A stretch of 40,798 bases of DNA from CAMXAS01 sp964442435 (GTDB lineage Bacteria; Bacteroidota; Bacteroidia; Bacteroidales; P3): contig CAYTZG010000016.1 in NCBI GenBank assembly GCA_964442435.1, forward strand, positions 1 to 40,798, in the 5' to 3' direction. Each line of letters opens with the position of its first letter. The stretch's first letter is position 1. A program made the translations under genes and the position numbers. The notes below the pieces were generated by a model that did not search any database, was not told where the DNA came from, and saw nothing but the letters and a program-made list of their open reading frames with translations. Below, in pieces: positions 7,594 through 15,825 of the stretch.

Positions 7594-9051
7594 ATGATAA
7601 CATTCCTGCTTTGCCTCGTATTGCTGGTGGTGGCCTACTTCGTATATGGCCGCTATCTGGAACGGGTTGTAGGCGCGGATAAGAACGCCGCCTGTCCGTC
7701 CGAAAGCTGTTTTGACGGCGTGGACTACGTGCCGCTGCCCAAATGGAAGACGTTTCTGATACAGTTGCTCAACATAGCCGGGCTTGGCCCCATTTTCGGC
7801 GCGGTACTCGGCGCCACCTACGGCCCCGTCGCGTTCCTGTGGATTACGTTCGGCGGCATCTTCCTCGGCGCGATGCACGACTATATATCGGGCATGATTT
7901 CGGTCAAGAACAAAGGCGTCAGCCTGCCGGAAATCACGGGTAAATACCTCGGCAACGCCGTCCGTCAAGGGATGCGCGTGTTCACGGTAGTACTGCTTGT
8001 GCTCGTGGGCGCCGTCTTCATGCTGGGGCCCGCCGGCATCCTCGGCAAACTGACGGGCTTTACCGAACTGACGCTTGGCGGCTTCACGCTGCCCAAATTT
8101 TGGGTTTGGGTCATCTTGATTTACTACGTCATCGCCACACTGTTGCCCGTCAACAAAATCATCGCCAAAATCTATCCGCTGTTCGGCGCCGCGCTCATCT
8201 TCATGGCGCTCGGCATCTTCGGCGCGTTGCTGTTCGGCGACTATCGGGTACCGGAGCTGACGACCGTGGCCAATATGAAGACCGACGCCGCCCGTTTCCC
8301 GATTATCCCCACCATGTTCATCACGATAGCCTGCGGTGCCATTTCGGGCTTCCACGCCACGCAATCGCCGCTTATGGCGCGTTGCGTCAAGACGGAGCGG
8401 GAGGGACGTCCCGTTTTCTTCGGCGCCATGATCAGCGAGAGCATCATCGCGCTGATATGGGCGGCCGTGGCCATGGCGTTTTTCGGCGATGTGCACGGGC
8501 TCAACGGCGCGTTGGCGGCGCACGGCAACGATGCCGCCTGGGCCGTGGACCATATCGCCAACTCCACGCTGGGGCGCATAGGCGGCTTGCTGGCGTTGCT
8601 CGGCGTGGTGGCGGCGCCCATCTCCACGGGCGATACGGCCTTCCGCAGCGCACGCCTTATTGTGGCCGACTTTTTGGGGTTGGAGCAAAAACAGATGCGC
8701 AAGCGGCTCTATATATCCGTGCCCCTGTTCGTGGCCGGTTTCGCGATTACGTTGATGCGGTTCGATGTGGTATGGCGTTATTTCGCCTGGGCGAATCAGA
8801 CGCTGGCCGTGCTGACGCTTTGGACGATTACGGTCTATCTCTATACCGAACGCAAGCCGTTTTGGTTGGCCCTGTTGCCGGCCGTGTTCATGACGTTCAT
8901 CACGGGCGATTATTTCTTCTCGTCCGGCGAGATGCTGAACCTGCCGCAAGGGATTTCGCTCTGGCTGGCGTCGGCCGCCACCTTGCTCATCTCCGTGGCG
9001 GTTCTCCGGATGATGCGGCGAAAAAACACTTTTAAGGACGTAAAAATGTAG
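7594..9051 (+). CDS. cstA: Carbon starvation protein A family transporter
   Basis: This 485-residue, strongly hydrophobic protein belongs to the CstA family. Typical segments are visible: PIFGAVLGATYGPVAFLW and GGIFLGAMHDYISGMIS in the first third, GAISGFHATQSP in the middle, and GDTAFRSARLIVADF later. It is the short form (about 480 residues) rather than the roughly 700-residue enterobacterial form. CstA proteins are inner-membrane importers of pyruvate and/or peptides. The last residues (TFKDVKM) and the stop codon are encoded by a 25-base element repeated just downstream, so the native C-terminus may have been replaced. Confidence 0.92.
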   Translation: MITFLLCLVLLVVAYFVYGRYLERVVGADKNAACPSESCFDGVDYVPLPKWKTFLIQLLNIAGLGPIFGAVLGATYGPVAFLWITFGGIFLGAMHDYISGMISVKNKGVSLPEITGKYLGNAVRQGMRVFTVVLLVLVGAVFMLGPAGILGKLTGFTELTLGGFTLPKFWVWVILIYYVIATLLPVNKIIAKIYPLFGAALIFMALGIFGALLFGDYRVPELTTVANMKTDAARFPIIPTMFITIACGAISGFHATQSPLMARCVKTEREGRPVFFGAMISESIIALIWAAVAMAFFGDVHGLNGALAAHGNDAAWAVDHIANSTLGRIGGLLALLGVVAAPISTGDTAFRSARLIVADFLGLEQKQMRKRLYISVPLFVAGFAITLMRFDVVWRYFAWANQTLAVLTLWTITVYLYTERKPFWLALLPAVFMTFITGDYFFSSGEMLNLPQGISLWLASAATLLISVAVLRMMRRKNTFKDVKM

Positions 9052-9082
9052 ATCATTACACTTTTAAGGACGTAAAAATGTA
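9026..9082 (+). repeat. Two direct copies of a 25-base element with a palindromic core
   Basis: Copies occupy 9026-9050 and 9058-9082 and are identical, with start points 32 bases apart. The core TTTTAAGGACGTAAAA has inverted TTTTA/TAAAA arms. Copy 1 encodes the CstA C-terminus. Copy 2 covers the expected -33 region of the ATPase promoter (-7 box at 9101-9108). This position suggests an operator pair controlling the ATPase gene; that role is inferred. Confidence 0.75.
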
Positions 9083-9100
9083 AAATACGGCACTTTTTTG

Positions 9101-9108
9101 TATCTTTG
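9101..9108 (+). promoter_or_regulatory. -7 box of the DUF4143 ATPase gene
   Basis: TATCTTTG matches TAnnTTTG 18 bases before the ATG at 9126. No TTTG is found 19-21 bases upstream; that position is occupied by repeat copy 2. Confidence 0.6.
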
Positions 9109-9125
9109 CCCCAAAATCATATCTA

Positions 9126-10421
9126 ATGGAACGCAAAGACCTCCATAAGTTTTTTGAATGGAAGCACCGCAAAAAGCGCAAACCGTTGATTGTTTACGGG
9201 GCGCGGCAAGTCGGAAAAACATGGCTGATGCAGGAATTTGCCCGTCAGGCCTTCCAAAAATACGTTTATATCAACTTCGAAGACGAGGAACGGCTTGCCG
9301 GTCTGTTTGAAAAAGATTTCGACATCGACCGGATTATCACCACCGTAAGCATTGTTAAAAATGTGGATATTGATACGGATACGCTCCTGATATTCGATGA
9401 AATACAAGCCGTGAAACGCGGTATCACCGCGCTAAAATATTTTTGCGAAAAAGCGCCTCAAAGATATGTGATGGCCGCCGGTTCACTATTGGGCATCGCA
9501 CAACATCAAGGCGATTCTTTTCCGGTGGGCAAGGTGGACAGTATCTACCTTTCGCCAATGGATTTCGAAGAGTTTCTCCTTGCCACGAATAGGAGACGGG
9601 AAGCTCTGATTCTCAAAAATAAACAATGGGACGTCATAAACCTCGTCAAAGATAAACTGCAAACAGCACTTAAAGAATATTATTTTGTAGGCGGTATGCC
9701 GGCCGTCGTGGCCGCGTTTTGCGAACATCGGGATTTTGCTGAAACCCGACGCCTGCAAAACGATATCATCGGCAACTATGAGCGGGATTTTTCAAAGCAT
9801 GCGCCCGCAAACGAGGTGCCACGCATACGAATGATTTGGAATTCCATCTTTTCGCAACTATCCAAAGAGAACCGAAAATTTACCTACAGCGCTTTAAAAC
9901 AAGGAGCGCGCGCCAAGGAATTCGAGGTGGCGATAGAATGGTTGCTCGATGCCGGCCTGATACGGAAAGTACCGAGAGTAGGCAAAGCCGAAATGCCCTT
10001 GAAGGCCTTTGAAGATGCCGCCGCATTCAAATTGTTTCTTGTCGATACCGGATTGTTCTGCGCTATGGGCCATATTCCTCACACTACCCTGATTGATGGA
10101 AATCAACTTTTCTTAACCGCAAAAGGCGCACTTACCGAACAATTCGTATCCCAACAAATTCTGTCCATAGAAGGTCTTTATGCCGGCTATTGGTCGGCCG
10201 AAAACTCCCGCGGCGAGATAGATTTTCTCATACAGCACCAAGATGAAATCATCCCGATAGAAGTTAAGGCGGAAGAAAACCTGAAAGCCAAAAGCCTTAG
10301 GGCATTTATCGAGAAAAATCCCAAACTGCACGGCCTGCGGCTGTCCATGTCCAGCTACCGCGAACAGGATTGGATGACCAACTACCCGCTGTATGCGCTA
10401 CCGTTTGTTTTTGGAAAGTAG
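9126..10421 (+). CDS. AAA-type ATPase with C-terminal DUF4143 domain
   Basis: This 431-residue protein has a Walker A motif GARQVGKT (25-32) and a Walker B-like LLIFDEIQ (about 80-87). The C-terminal DUF4143 region contains GEIDFLI and PIEVKAEENLKAKS, which resembles the E-D-ExK core of PD-(D/E)xK nuclease folds. This family is very common in Bacteroidales, often in many divergent copies; its role is unproven (mobile-element or toxin-antitoxin-like links have been suggested). The gene is visibly AT-richer than its neighbours and uses more A/T-ending codons, which fits acquisition from elsewhere. Paired repeats overlap its promoter. Confidence 0.92.
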   Translation: MERKDLHKFFEWKHRKKRKPLIVYGARQVGKTWLMQEFARQAFQKYVYINFEDEERLAGLFEKDFDIDRIITTVSIVKNVDIDTDTLLIFDEIQAVKRGITALKYFCEKAPQRYVMAAGSLLGIAQHQGDSFPVGKVDSIYLSPMDFEEFLLATNRRREALILKNKQWDVINLVKDKLQTALKEYYFVGGMPAVVAAFCEHRDFAETRRLQNDIIGNYERDFSKHAPANEVPRIRMIWNSIFSQLSKENRKFTYSALKQGARAKEFEVAIEWLLDAGLIRKVPRVGKAEMPLKAFEDAAAFKLFLVDTGLFCAMGHIPHTTLIDGNQLFLTAKGALTEQFVSQQILSIEGLYAGYWSAENSRGEIDFLIQHQDEIIPIEVKAEENLKAKSLRAFIEKNPKLHGLRLSMSSYREQDWMTNYPLYALPFVFGK

Positions 10422-10473
10422 GGCACAAACCAGCGATTTTAGACGAAAAAACCTATTTGTCGGAAATTTTCCG

Positions 10474-10481
10474 TAAATTTG
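10474..10481 (+). promoter_or_regulatory. Candidate -7 box of the phosphofructokinase gene
   Basis: TAAATTTG matches TAnnTTTG about 24 bases before the ATG. A TTTG lies at 10456-10459 but only 14 bases away, too close for the usual spacing. A near-palindrome CGGAAATTTTCCG sits between them. Confidence 0.4.
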
Positions 10482-10504
10482 TATGTTTTTAAAAACCAAC
10501 TGAT

Positions 10505-11740
10505 ATGAGCTTAGAAAACAAATTGTTCAAGGGCAAGACGCTTGCCATTCTGTCGGGCGGCGGCGACACGCCGGCCATCAACTCCAGCATCGAAGCCGTG
10601 CGTAACCGCGCGTCTATGTTGGGCTACAAGGTTTACGGCATCCGTCAAGGCTGGAAAGGCCTTTTGGGCGACGGCGACGTGTTGGATCTGACGTGCCAGC
10701 CCTACAACGGTTGCTATGGCGGCACGGCCTTGCGGTCGAGCCGTACCAACCCGTTCTCGTCCAAGCCGGGCGAAGACCGCGTGGGTCAAATCATGAACAA
10801 TTTGAAACGTTATAAAATCGACGTGCTCGTGACGATTGGCGGCGACGACACCAACGGCGCGGCCAAGAAACTCTACGAGCAGGAAGGCATCCCCGTTATC
10901 GGCTTCCCCAAGACGATTGACAACGACTTGCGCACGCGCACGATGCACCATGTGGACGGCAAGGAAATCGAAGCCGTCATCTGCCCCGGCTTCCCGTCGG
11001 CCGCGCGGACGGTGGCCCGTCTGACCAACATGATTAAGACGACGACCGAATCGCACTCGCGTGTCATGGTGGTTGAGGTCATGGGCCGTGACGCCGGCTG
11101 GCTTACGGGTACGTCCACGTTCGGCGGCGCGCATCTGGCGTTGATTCCGGAAGTGGAAATCACGCGCGAACGCAAGGACTTCTTCTTTGAACGGGTCAAC
11201 GAGCTGTATATGCGGAACCCGAAACGCAACCTGATTGTGGCGGTATCGGAGGGCATCCGTTGGTATAACGAGGAAACCGGCAAGCCGGAAATGGTGTTCG
11301 CGAGCTCGGAGAAAGACGAATACGGACATCCGCGTTTCGGCGGCGTGAGCGGTGTGGTGGCCAGCGAGATTTCGCGCCGGCTGGGCATAGACGCCCGCGC
11401 GCAGATTACGGGTTATTTCGCCCGCTCCGGCGAATGCCGCGCCTACGACCGCCGTCTGACGGCCACCTTGGCCGACAAGGTGGTGGACTTGCTGTTGCGC
11501 GAGGCCTACGGTCAGATGCCGGTATTGAAGTCGGTGGTACCTTTCGAGGAACTCGAAGAATACAACACGTCGTCCATCGACATGGGCTCCATCGGCAACA
11601 AGCCGCTGCCGTGCGAATATTACGACGCCAACACGTTCACGTTCACGCCGCAGTACCACGATTTCCTCGGTAAGGTGATGGAGAAGATGGATTTGATGGA
11701 TTTCAATTACAATTTCCCGGTTGTCATCCCCGAAAAATAA
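10505..11740 (+). CDS. 6-phosphofructokinase family, PPi-type motif
   Basis: This 411-residue phosphofructokinase has the nucleotide/PPi loop GGGDTPAINSSI (18-29), GGDDT (112-116) and the catalytic PKTIDND (135-141). MGRDAGW and the fructose-6-phosphate-binding EGIRW region follow. An Asp rather than Gly as the last residue of GGD(D/G) and the Lys in PKTIDND are typical of enzymes using pyrophosphate rather than ATP. I therefore infer a reversible PPi-dependent enzyme; some long-chain ATP enzymes share parts of this pattern. It acts in the cytoplasm at the committed step of glycolysis. An S9 peptidase gene follows after 31 bases. Confidence 0.9.
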   Translation: MSLENKLFKGKTLAILSGGGDTPAINSSIEAVRNRASMLGYKVYGIRQGWKGLLGDGDVLDLTCQPYNGCYGGTALRSSRTNPFSSKPGEDRVGQIMNNLKRYKIDVLVTIGGDDTNGAAKKLYEQEGIPVIGFPKTIDNDLRTRTMHHVDGKEIEAVICPGFPSAARTVARLTNMIKTTTESHSRVMVVEVMGRDAGWLTGTSTFGGAHLALIPEVEITRERKDFFFERVNELYMRNPKRNLIVAVSEGIRWYNEETGKPEMVFASSEKDEYGHPRFGGVSGVVASEISRRLGIDARAQITGYFARSGECRAYDRRLTATLADKVVDLLLREAYGQMPVLKSVVPFEELEEYNTSSIDMGSIGNKPLPCEYYDANTFTFTPQYHDFLGKVMEKMDLMDFNYNFPVVIPEK

Positions 11741-11771
11741 GCGGTGGAGACATCCGTAAAAAGACATTTCT

Positions 11772-14519
11772 ATGAAATATGGAAAGATCGCAGCGGCCGC
11801 CCTTTTGGGCGGCTTGCTGTTTGTAGGCGGTATGGGTGCGCTTCGGGCGCAGACGCAACAGCGTGTTTCCGCCCAGGCCTGGCTGGTGTCGGACGTTTGG
11901 GAGATGCCCGCGCCGGCGTTCAAGAATGAGAAAAACATCCGGGGCGAGGCGTTCGACACGCCCAAAATATTGGCCTTGCCGGGTGTGGATATGGAAAAGC
12001 TGGCGGCGAGCCGGCCCGTTGACGGCGCGGCCTTGCGTGAGGGCAAGAACGGCCTGTATTGGCACGCGGTGCCCGTTGATACCGCGGCGCAAGCGGGGGC
12101 GGACGCCTCGGCGCAGGCCGACACGACCGGCCGTATCGCGTGGCGTTACTACTGCACCTATCTCACGGCCGACCGTTTCGTCAAGGCCGAATACGCCTTG
12201 CGGTTCGCGCCCGTTTACGAGTTGTATATAGACGGTAAGAAGGTCTTGACCCAAGGCAAGGCGCAGGCCGCCGATACGGCCAAGCCGGCCGAAAAGACGT
12301 ATAGCGCCGCCGTGGAACCCGGTCTGCACGTGCTCATCGTGCGGGCGTTGACGGAACCGGGCCGCGCGTATGCGCTTCCGGAGCTGACGGTAAAGACCGA
12401 GGCCGACCAAGCCGTCTTGGCGTTGAGCCTGCAGGCGCGCGAACGCTACGACCTGCCGCACTACCTGTTCGGCGAACGGGTGGGTGCCCCCAAGCTCTCC
12501 CACGACGGCCGCTTCTACGCCATTACCTATACGGCGGCCAAGGCCGACCGCAGCGGCTACGAGCGCAGCCTTACGGTGGGCCGTACCGACAACGGACAGG
12601 CGGTGGCCGTATATAAGGGCGTGTCCAATTTCGCTTTCGCGCCGAACGCCCCTTACTTCGGCTATATGCAGCGCGAGGGCAAGAAGACGCGTATCTATGT
12701 CGGTCTGTCGGGCGAGACGGCCCAGCCGGTGTACGAGACCGCCGAAGAGTTGGGCGGCTTTACGTGGGCGCCGGACGGCAGCTATATGATTGTGGAAGTC
12801 GTGACGCGGCCCGATGCCGACAAGAGCGGCCTGCGCAGCCTCAGTTCCCCGGCCGACCAGTGGCCGTATTTCAAAGACCGCACCCACCTCTACAAGCTCG
12901 ATTTGCAGAGCTGGCAGGCCGGCTTGAACGCCGACCGCAAGGCGGGCCGGTTTACCCGTAAGCGCAACACCGAAAACGCTTGGCTCGAACCGTTGACCTA
13001 CGGGCTTTTGTCTGCGGATTTGCAGGACATCAGCGCGGACGGCACCAAATTGTTGTTTACGACGTCCGAGATGGTGGACAGCGTTCGCATATATATACTT
13101 CAGCGCGTTTACCTCATGGATTTGCGCACGCGGGAAACCGAGTTGCTGTGGCAGACGGTGCAACTTTTTTCGGGTGCGGCGTTCTCGCCCGATGCCCGTA
13201 AGCTGTTCGTGGTGGGGGCCGAATCCATGTTCGCCGACCCCGCTTTCGTCAATTCCCGTCAGCCGGGCGATTCGCTCTATGTAAACGACTACAACAATAC
13301 GCCGTTCATCTTCGACCTCGACACCAAGCAGGCCCATTTCATCGGCCGCGACTTCGTGCCTTCCATCGGCTGGTTCTCGTTCGACCCGACGGGTCGCAAC
13401 GTATATATGCTCGCCACCGATGGCGATGTGGTCAACCTCTACGCCTACCGCATGGAGAGCGGCTACGAAAAGCCCGTTTTCACGCGCGTGCCGCTTAAAA
13501 CCCAAAACACCGAACAGGTGGCCATGGGCGGCGATTACCTGCTCTATACGGGCACGACGGCTTCCGAGCCGGTACGCGCCTATCTGAGCAAGGGGCCGTT
13601 GGCCAACCCGCAGGCGCGCCGCAGCGAAACCGTGTTGCTCGACCCGCAACAGGCGCTGGCCGACAAGGGGGTGGCCGTCAACCATTGGTTTGACCTCAAG
13701 TTTGCGACGCCCGAGGGCGACAGCATCTCCGGCACGCTCTATCTGCCCGACGGCCTGACGCTCGAAGAACTGCAGGCCGGCACGAAGCGGTACCCGTGCA
13801 TCACGTATTACTACGGCGGCACGTCGCCCACGACCAAGTCGCTGGATATGCGCTACCCCAAGCAGGTATGGGCTTCGCACGGCTATGTCGTGCTCGTGTT
13901 GCAACCCTCCGGCGCCATCGGCTATGGCCGTGAGTTCGCGGCGCGCCATGTCAACAACTGGGGCAAGACCGTGGGCGGCGAAATCATGGCGGCCGTGCAG
14001 CAGGCCTGCGAACGCTATCCGTTTATCGACGCCGCCAAGATAGGCTGCATCGGCGCCTCTTACGGCGGTTTCATGACCCAATACCTCGTCAGCCATTGCG
14101 ACCTGTTCGCCGCCGCGGTCTCGCACGCCGGCATCAGCTCCATTTCCAGCTATTGGGGCGAGGGCTACTGGGGCTATATCTACAACGCCATCGCGTCGGC
14201 CAACGCCTTCCCGTGGGATCGCCGCGACATTTATGTGGACCAAAGCCCGCTGTTCAGCGCCGACAAGGTGCATACGCCCTTGCTGTTGCTGCACGGTACC
14301 GACGACCACAATGTGCCCATAGGCGAGAGCTGGCAGATGTACAAGGCCCTGCGGCTGTTGGGCCGTCCCGTGGCCATGGTCACGGTGGAGGGCGAAGACC
14401 ACGGCATTGTCGATTTGCCCAAACGCATCCTGTGGGAGAAAACGATTCTGGCTTGGTTCGACCGCTATCTGAAAGGCGAGCCGGCCTGGTGGAATGAACT
14501 TTACAATACGGAGGAATAA
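11772..14519 (+). CDS. Secreted S9-family prolyl oligopeptidase-like peptidase
   Basis: This 915-residue protein has an N-terminal signal peptide (about residues 1-27, ending LRAQ). A long beta-propeller-like region (about 200-600) and a C-terminal alpha/beta-hydrolase domain follow. The triad is visible: Ser763 in GASYGG, Asp845 in HGTDDHNVP and His877 in EGEDHGI. This architecture is that of S9 dipeptidyl- or acyl-peptidases, which in Bacteroidales digest peptides in the periplasm or outside the cell. No T9SS sorting domain is visible: the sequence stops soon after the hydrolase fold (DRYLKGEPAWWNELY). It lies between phosphofructokinase and the adenosyltransferase, whose start is only 2 bases from its stop. 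Confidence 0.9.
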   Translation: MKYGKIAAAALLGGLLFVGGMGALRAQTQQRVSAQAWLVSDVWEMPAPAFKNEKNIRGEAFDTPKILALPGVDMEKLAASRPVDGAALREGKNGLYWHAVPVDTAAQAGADASAQADTTGRIAWRYYCTYLTADRFVKAEYALRFAPVYELYIDGKKVLTQGKAQAADTAKPAEKTYSAAVEPGLHVLIVRALTEPGRAYALPELTVKTEADQAVLALSLQARERYDLPHYLFGERVGAPKLSHDGRFYAITYTAAKADRSGYERSLTVGRTDNGQAVAVYKGVSNFAFAPNAPYFGYMQREGKKTRIYVGLSGETAQPVYETAEELGGFTWAPDGSYMIVEVVTRPDADKSGLRSLSSPADQWPYFKDRTHLYKLDLQSWQAGLNADRKAGRFTRKRNTENAWLEPLTYGLLSADLQDISADGTKLLFTTSEMVDSVRIYILQRVYLMDLRTRETELLWQTVQLFSGAAFSPDARKLFVVGAESMFADPAFVNSRQPGDSLYVNDYNNTPFIFDLDTKQAHFIGRDFVPSIGWFSFDPTGRNVYMLATDGDVVNLYAYRMESGYEKPVFTRVPLKTQNTEQVAMGGDYLLYTGTTASEPVRAYLSKGPLANPQARRSETVLLDPQQALADKGVAVNHWFDLKFATPEGDSISGTLYLPDGLTLEELQAGTKRYPCITYYYGGTSPTTKSLDMRYPKQVWASHGYVVLVLQPSGAIGYGREFAARHVNNWGKTVGGEIMAAVQQACERYPFIDAAKIGCIGASYGGFMTQYLVSHCDLFAAAVSHAGISSISSYWGEGYWGYIYNAIASANAFPWDRRDIYVDQSPLFSADKVHTPLLLLHGTDDHNVPIGESWQMYKALRLLGRPVAMVTVEGEDHGIVDLPKRILWEKTILAWFDRYLKGEPAWWNELYNTEE

Positions 14520-14521
14520 TC

Positions 14522-15103
14522 ATGAAGGTATATACGAAAACGGGTGACGACGGCACGACGTCGTTAATCGGCGGACTGCGCGTCAGCAAGGCTGACGCGC
14601 AGGTGGAAGCCTACGGACAGCTGGACGAACTCAACTCGGCCATCGGCTATTTCTACTCCCTTTACGGCAACGCGCTGAGCGAGGAATACCGCGCGCTGTT
14701 GTTGCAGATTCAGCGCGACCTGTTCAAGATAGGCACGTTGCTTTCTTTCGATTTTAGGTCGGCCAAGCCGTTTACCTACAGTTTTATAGAGGAAAAGGAC
14801 GTCGATAAGTTGGAGCAGGAGATAGACGCGATGCAGACCGTATTGCCGGCCCTGCGCGGCTTCGTGTTGCCGGGCGGTTGCGCCCAGGCGGCCTATGTGC
14901 ATCAGCTGCGTTGTGTCTGCCGCCGCTGCGAACGCCGCGTCATGGCCTTGTACGAACGCTGGGCCGCCGAGGTGACGCGCGGCGTCAGCTACGCTTCCGG
15001 CTTCGTACTCGCGTTGCGGTACATCAACCGTCTGTCGGACTTCTTCTTCGTTATGGCGCGATTCCTGAACAAGGAGCAAGGCACCGAAGAGACGCTGGTA
15101 TAA
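14522..15103 (+). CDS. Cob(I)alamin adenosyltransferase, PduO type
   Basis: This 193-residue four-helix enzyme converts cob(I)alamin and ATP to adenosylcobalamin. The N-terminal ATP-binding signature is KTGDDGTTSLIGG (6-18), followed by GQLDELNSAIG. C-terminal signatures are CRRCERRV and YINRLSDFFFVMAR. AdoCbl is the cofactor of methylmalonyl-CoA mutase, so it may serve the same propionate route as the carboxyltransferase at the left of the window, although the genes are far apart. The ATG follows the S9 peptidase stop by 2 bases, and a strong terminator lies just downstream. Confidence 0.92.
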   Translation: MKVYTKTGDDGTTSLIGGLRVSKADAQVEAYGQLDELNSAIGYFYSLYGNALSEEYRALLLQIQRDLFKIGTLLSFDFRSAKPFTYSFIEEKDVDKLEQEIDAMQTVLPALRGFVLPGGCAQAAYVHQLRCVCRRCERRVMALYERWAAEVTRGVSYASGFVLALRYINRLSDFFFVMARFLNKEQGTEETLV

Positions 15104-15107
15104 ACGA

Positions 15108-15139
15108 AAAAGCCCGACCTCCGCAGGCCGGGCTTCTTT
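15108..15139 (+). terminator. Intrinsic terminator after the adenosyltransferase
   Basis: AAGCCCGACCT (15110-15120) pairs with AGGCCGGGCTT (15125-15135) with one mismatch and a 4-base loop, followed by a short T-rich stretch. It ends the phosphofructokinase-peptidase-adenosyltransferase series and may also stop the converging minus-strand gene. Confidence 0.8.
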
Positions 15140-15171
15140 ATATCCAATCGGGTATGCCGTCTGTCGATGCG

Positions 15172-15699
15172 TTATTTGGTAGGCGGCGCTATTGAAATTT
15201 CGTGCAACAGCTCGAATGTCGCGTCGTTTGCGTTAGACGGCAGTTCGCCGGCCGGCGAGAAGAATAGCGTCATGTGTTCCATTTTCTTCTTTTTGCCTTT
15301 GGTCAGCGTTACACGGTAGTAAGAACCGTAGATGGATTGCATATAGACCACATCCGCAATCTGATAATCCGCGTGCAGCGCAGCCGTCAGGTTCTTGATT
15401 TTGTGCGGGCAGTATTCCATCGGCACCACGGTGATGAGGTTGGCGTAACGGTCGTTCTTGTAATAAATCCGTTTTTGGTCGCCCCCGCGTGTAAACGTCG
15501 CGAGATAAAGATTCTGGCCGTTGGCATCCTGATAGATATACCATACCGGGTTCTCCGCATCGGCGTAATTCCTCGCAAAATCTTTCATAACCGGTTCGGA
15601 CGGCGCCGGCGTTCTCGAAACAACCGCCTCCTGGGCGTTCACACTGCCGAATCCTGCAAGCAGGCAGAATAACAGACCGTTGACAATCATTTTTTTCAT
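15172..15699 (-). CDS. Small secreted protein, possibly PepSY-like
   Basis: This protein has 175 residues if translated from the ATG at 15699, which gives a clean signal peptide (MKKMIVNG, hydrophobic core, SVNAQ). The same frame is open further upstream, but that part looks non-coding. The mature protein has the run ADAENPVWYIYQDANGQNLY, then ATFTRGGDQKRIYYKND, then PHKIKN and a repeat-like YRVTLTKGKKKK segment. This pattern of short beta-hairpins resembles PepSY-like/DUF2874 periplasmic proteins of Bacteroidales, but the match is weak. A -7-like box (TACCTTTG, minus strand) lies upstream. The function is unknown. Confidence 0.75.
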   Translation of the reverse strand: MKKMIVNGLLFCLLAGFGSVNAQEAVVSRTPAPSEPVMKDFARNYADAENPVWYIYQDANGQNLYLATFTRGGDQKRIYYKNDRYANLITVVPMEYCPHKIKNLTAALHADYQIADVVYMQSIYGSYYRVTLTKGKKKKMEHMTLFFSPAGELPSNANDATFELLHEISIAPPTK

Positions 15700-15725
15700 A
15701 AGGATGAATTTTTGAACCAAGGGTG

Positions 15726-15733
15726 CAAAGGTA
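15726..15733 (-). promoter_or_regulatory. Candidate -7 box of the small secreted protein
   Basis: On the minus strand this reads TACCTTTG, an exact TAnnTTTG match 27 bases before the ATG at 15699. A plus-strand TATTTTTG at 15747-15754 could serve the divergent glycosyltransferase. Neither has a clear -33 box. Confidence 0.45.
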
Positions 15734-15825
15734 CGGCTTTTTATCGTATTTTTGTATTCCGTGCGATTGAAATCCGAACGATCTCGGGATGGTGTCGGCA
15801 ATCGCGGCAAATTAAAGCGAAGGAT

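Noticed and set aside
11724..14402. 892-codon open frame on the minus strand
   Set aside because: It lies opposite the S9 peptidase, which has a full triad and signal peptide. The minus frame is Arg/His/Gly-rich, without domains: a GC-driven shadow.
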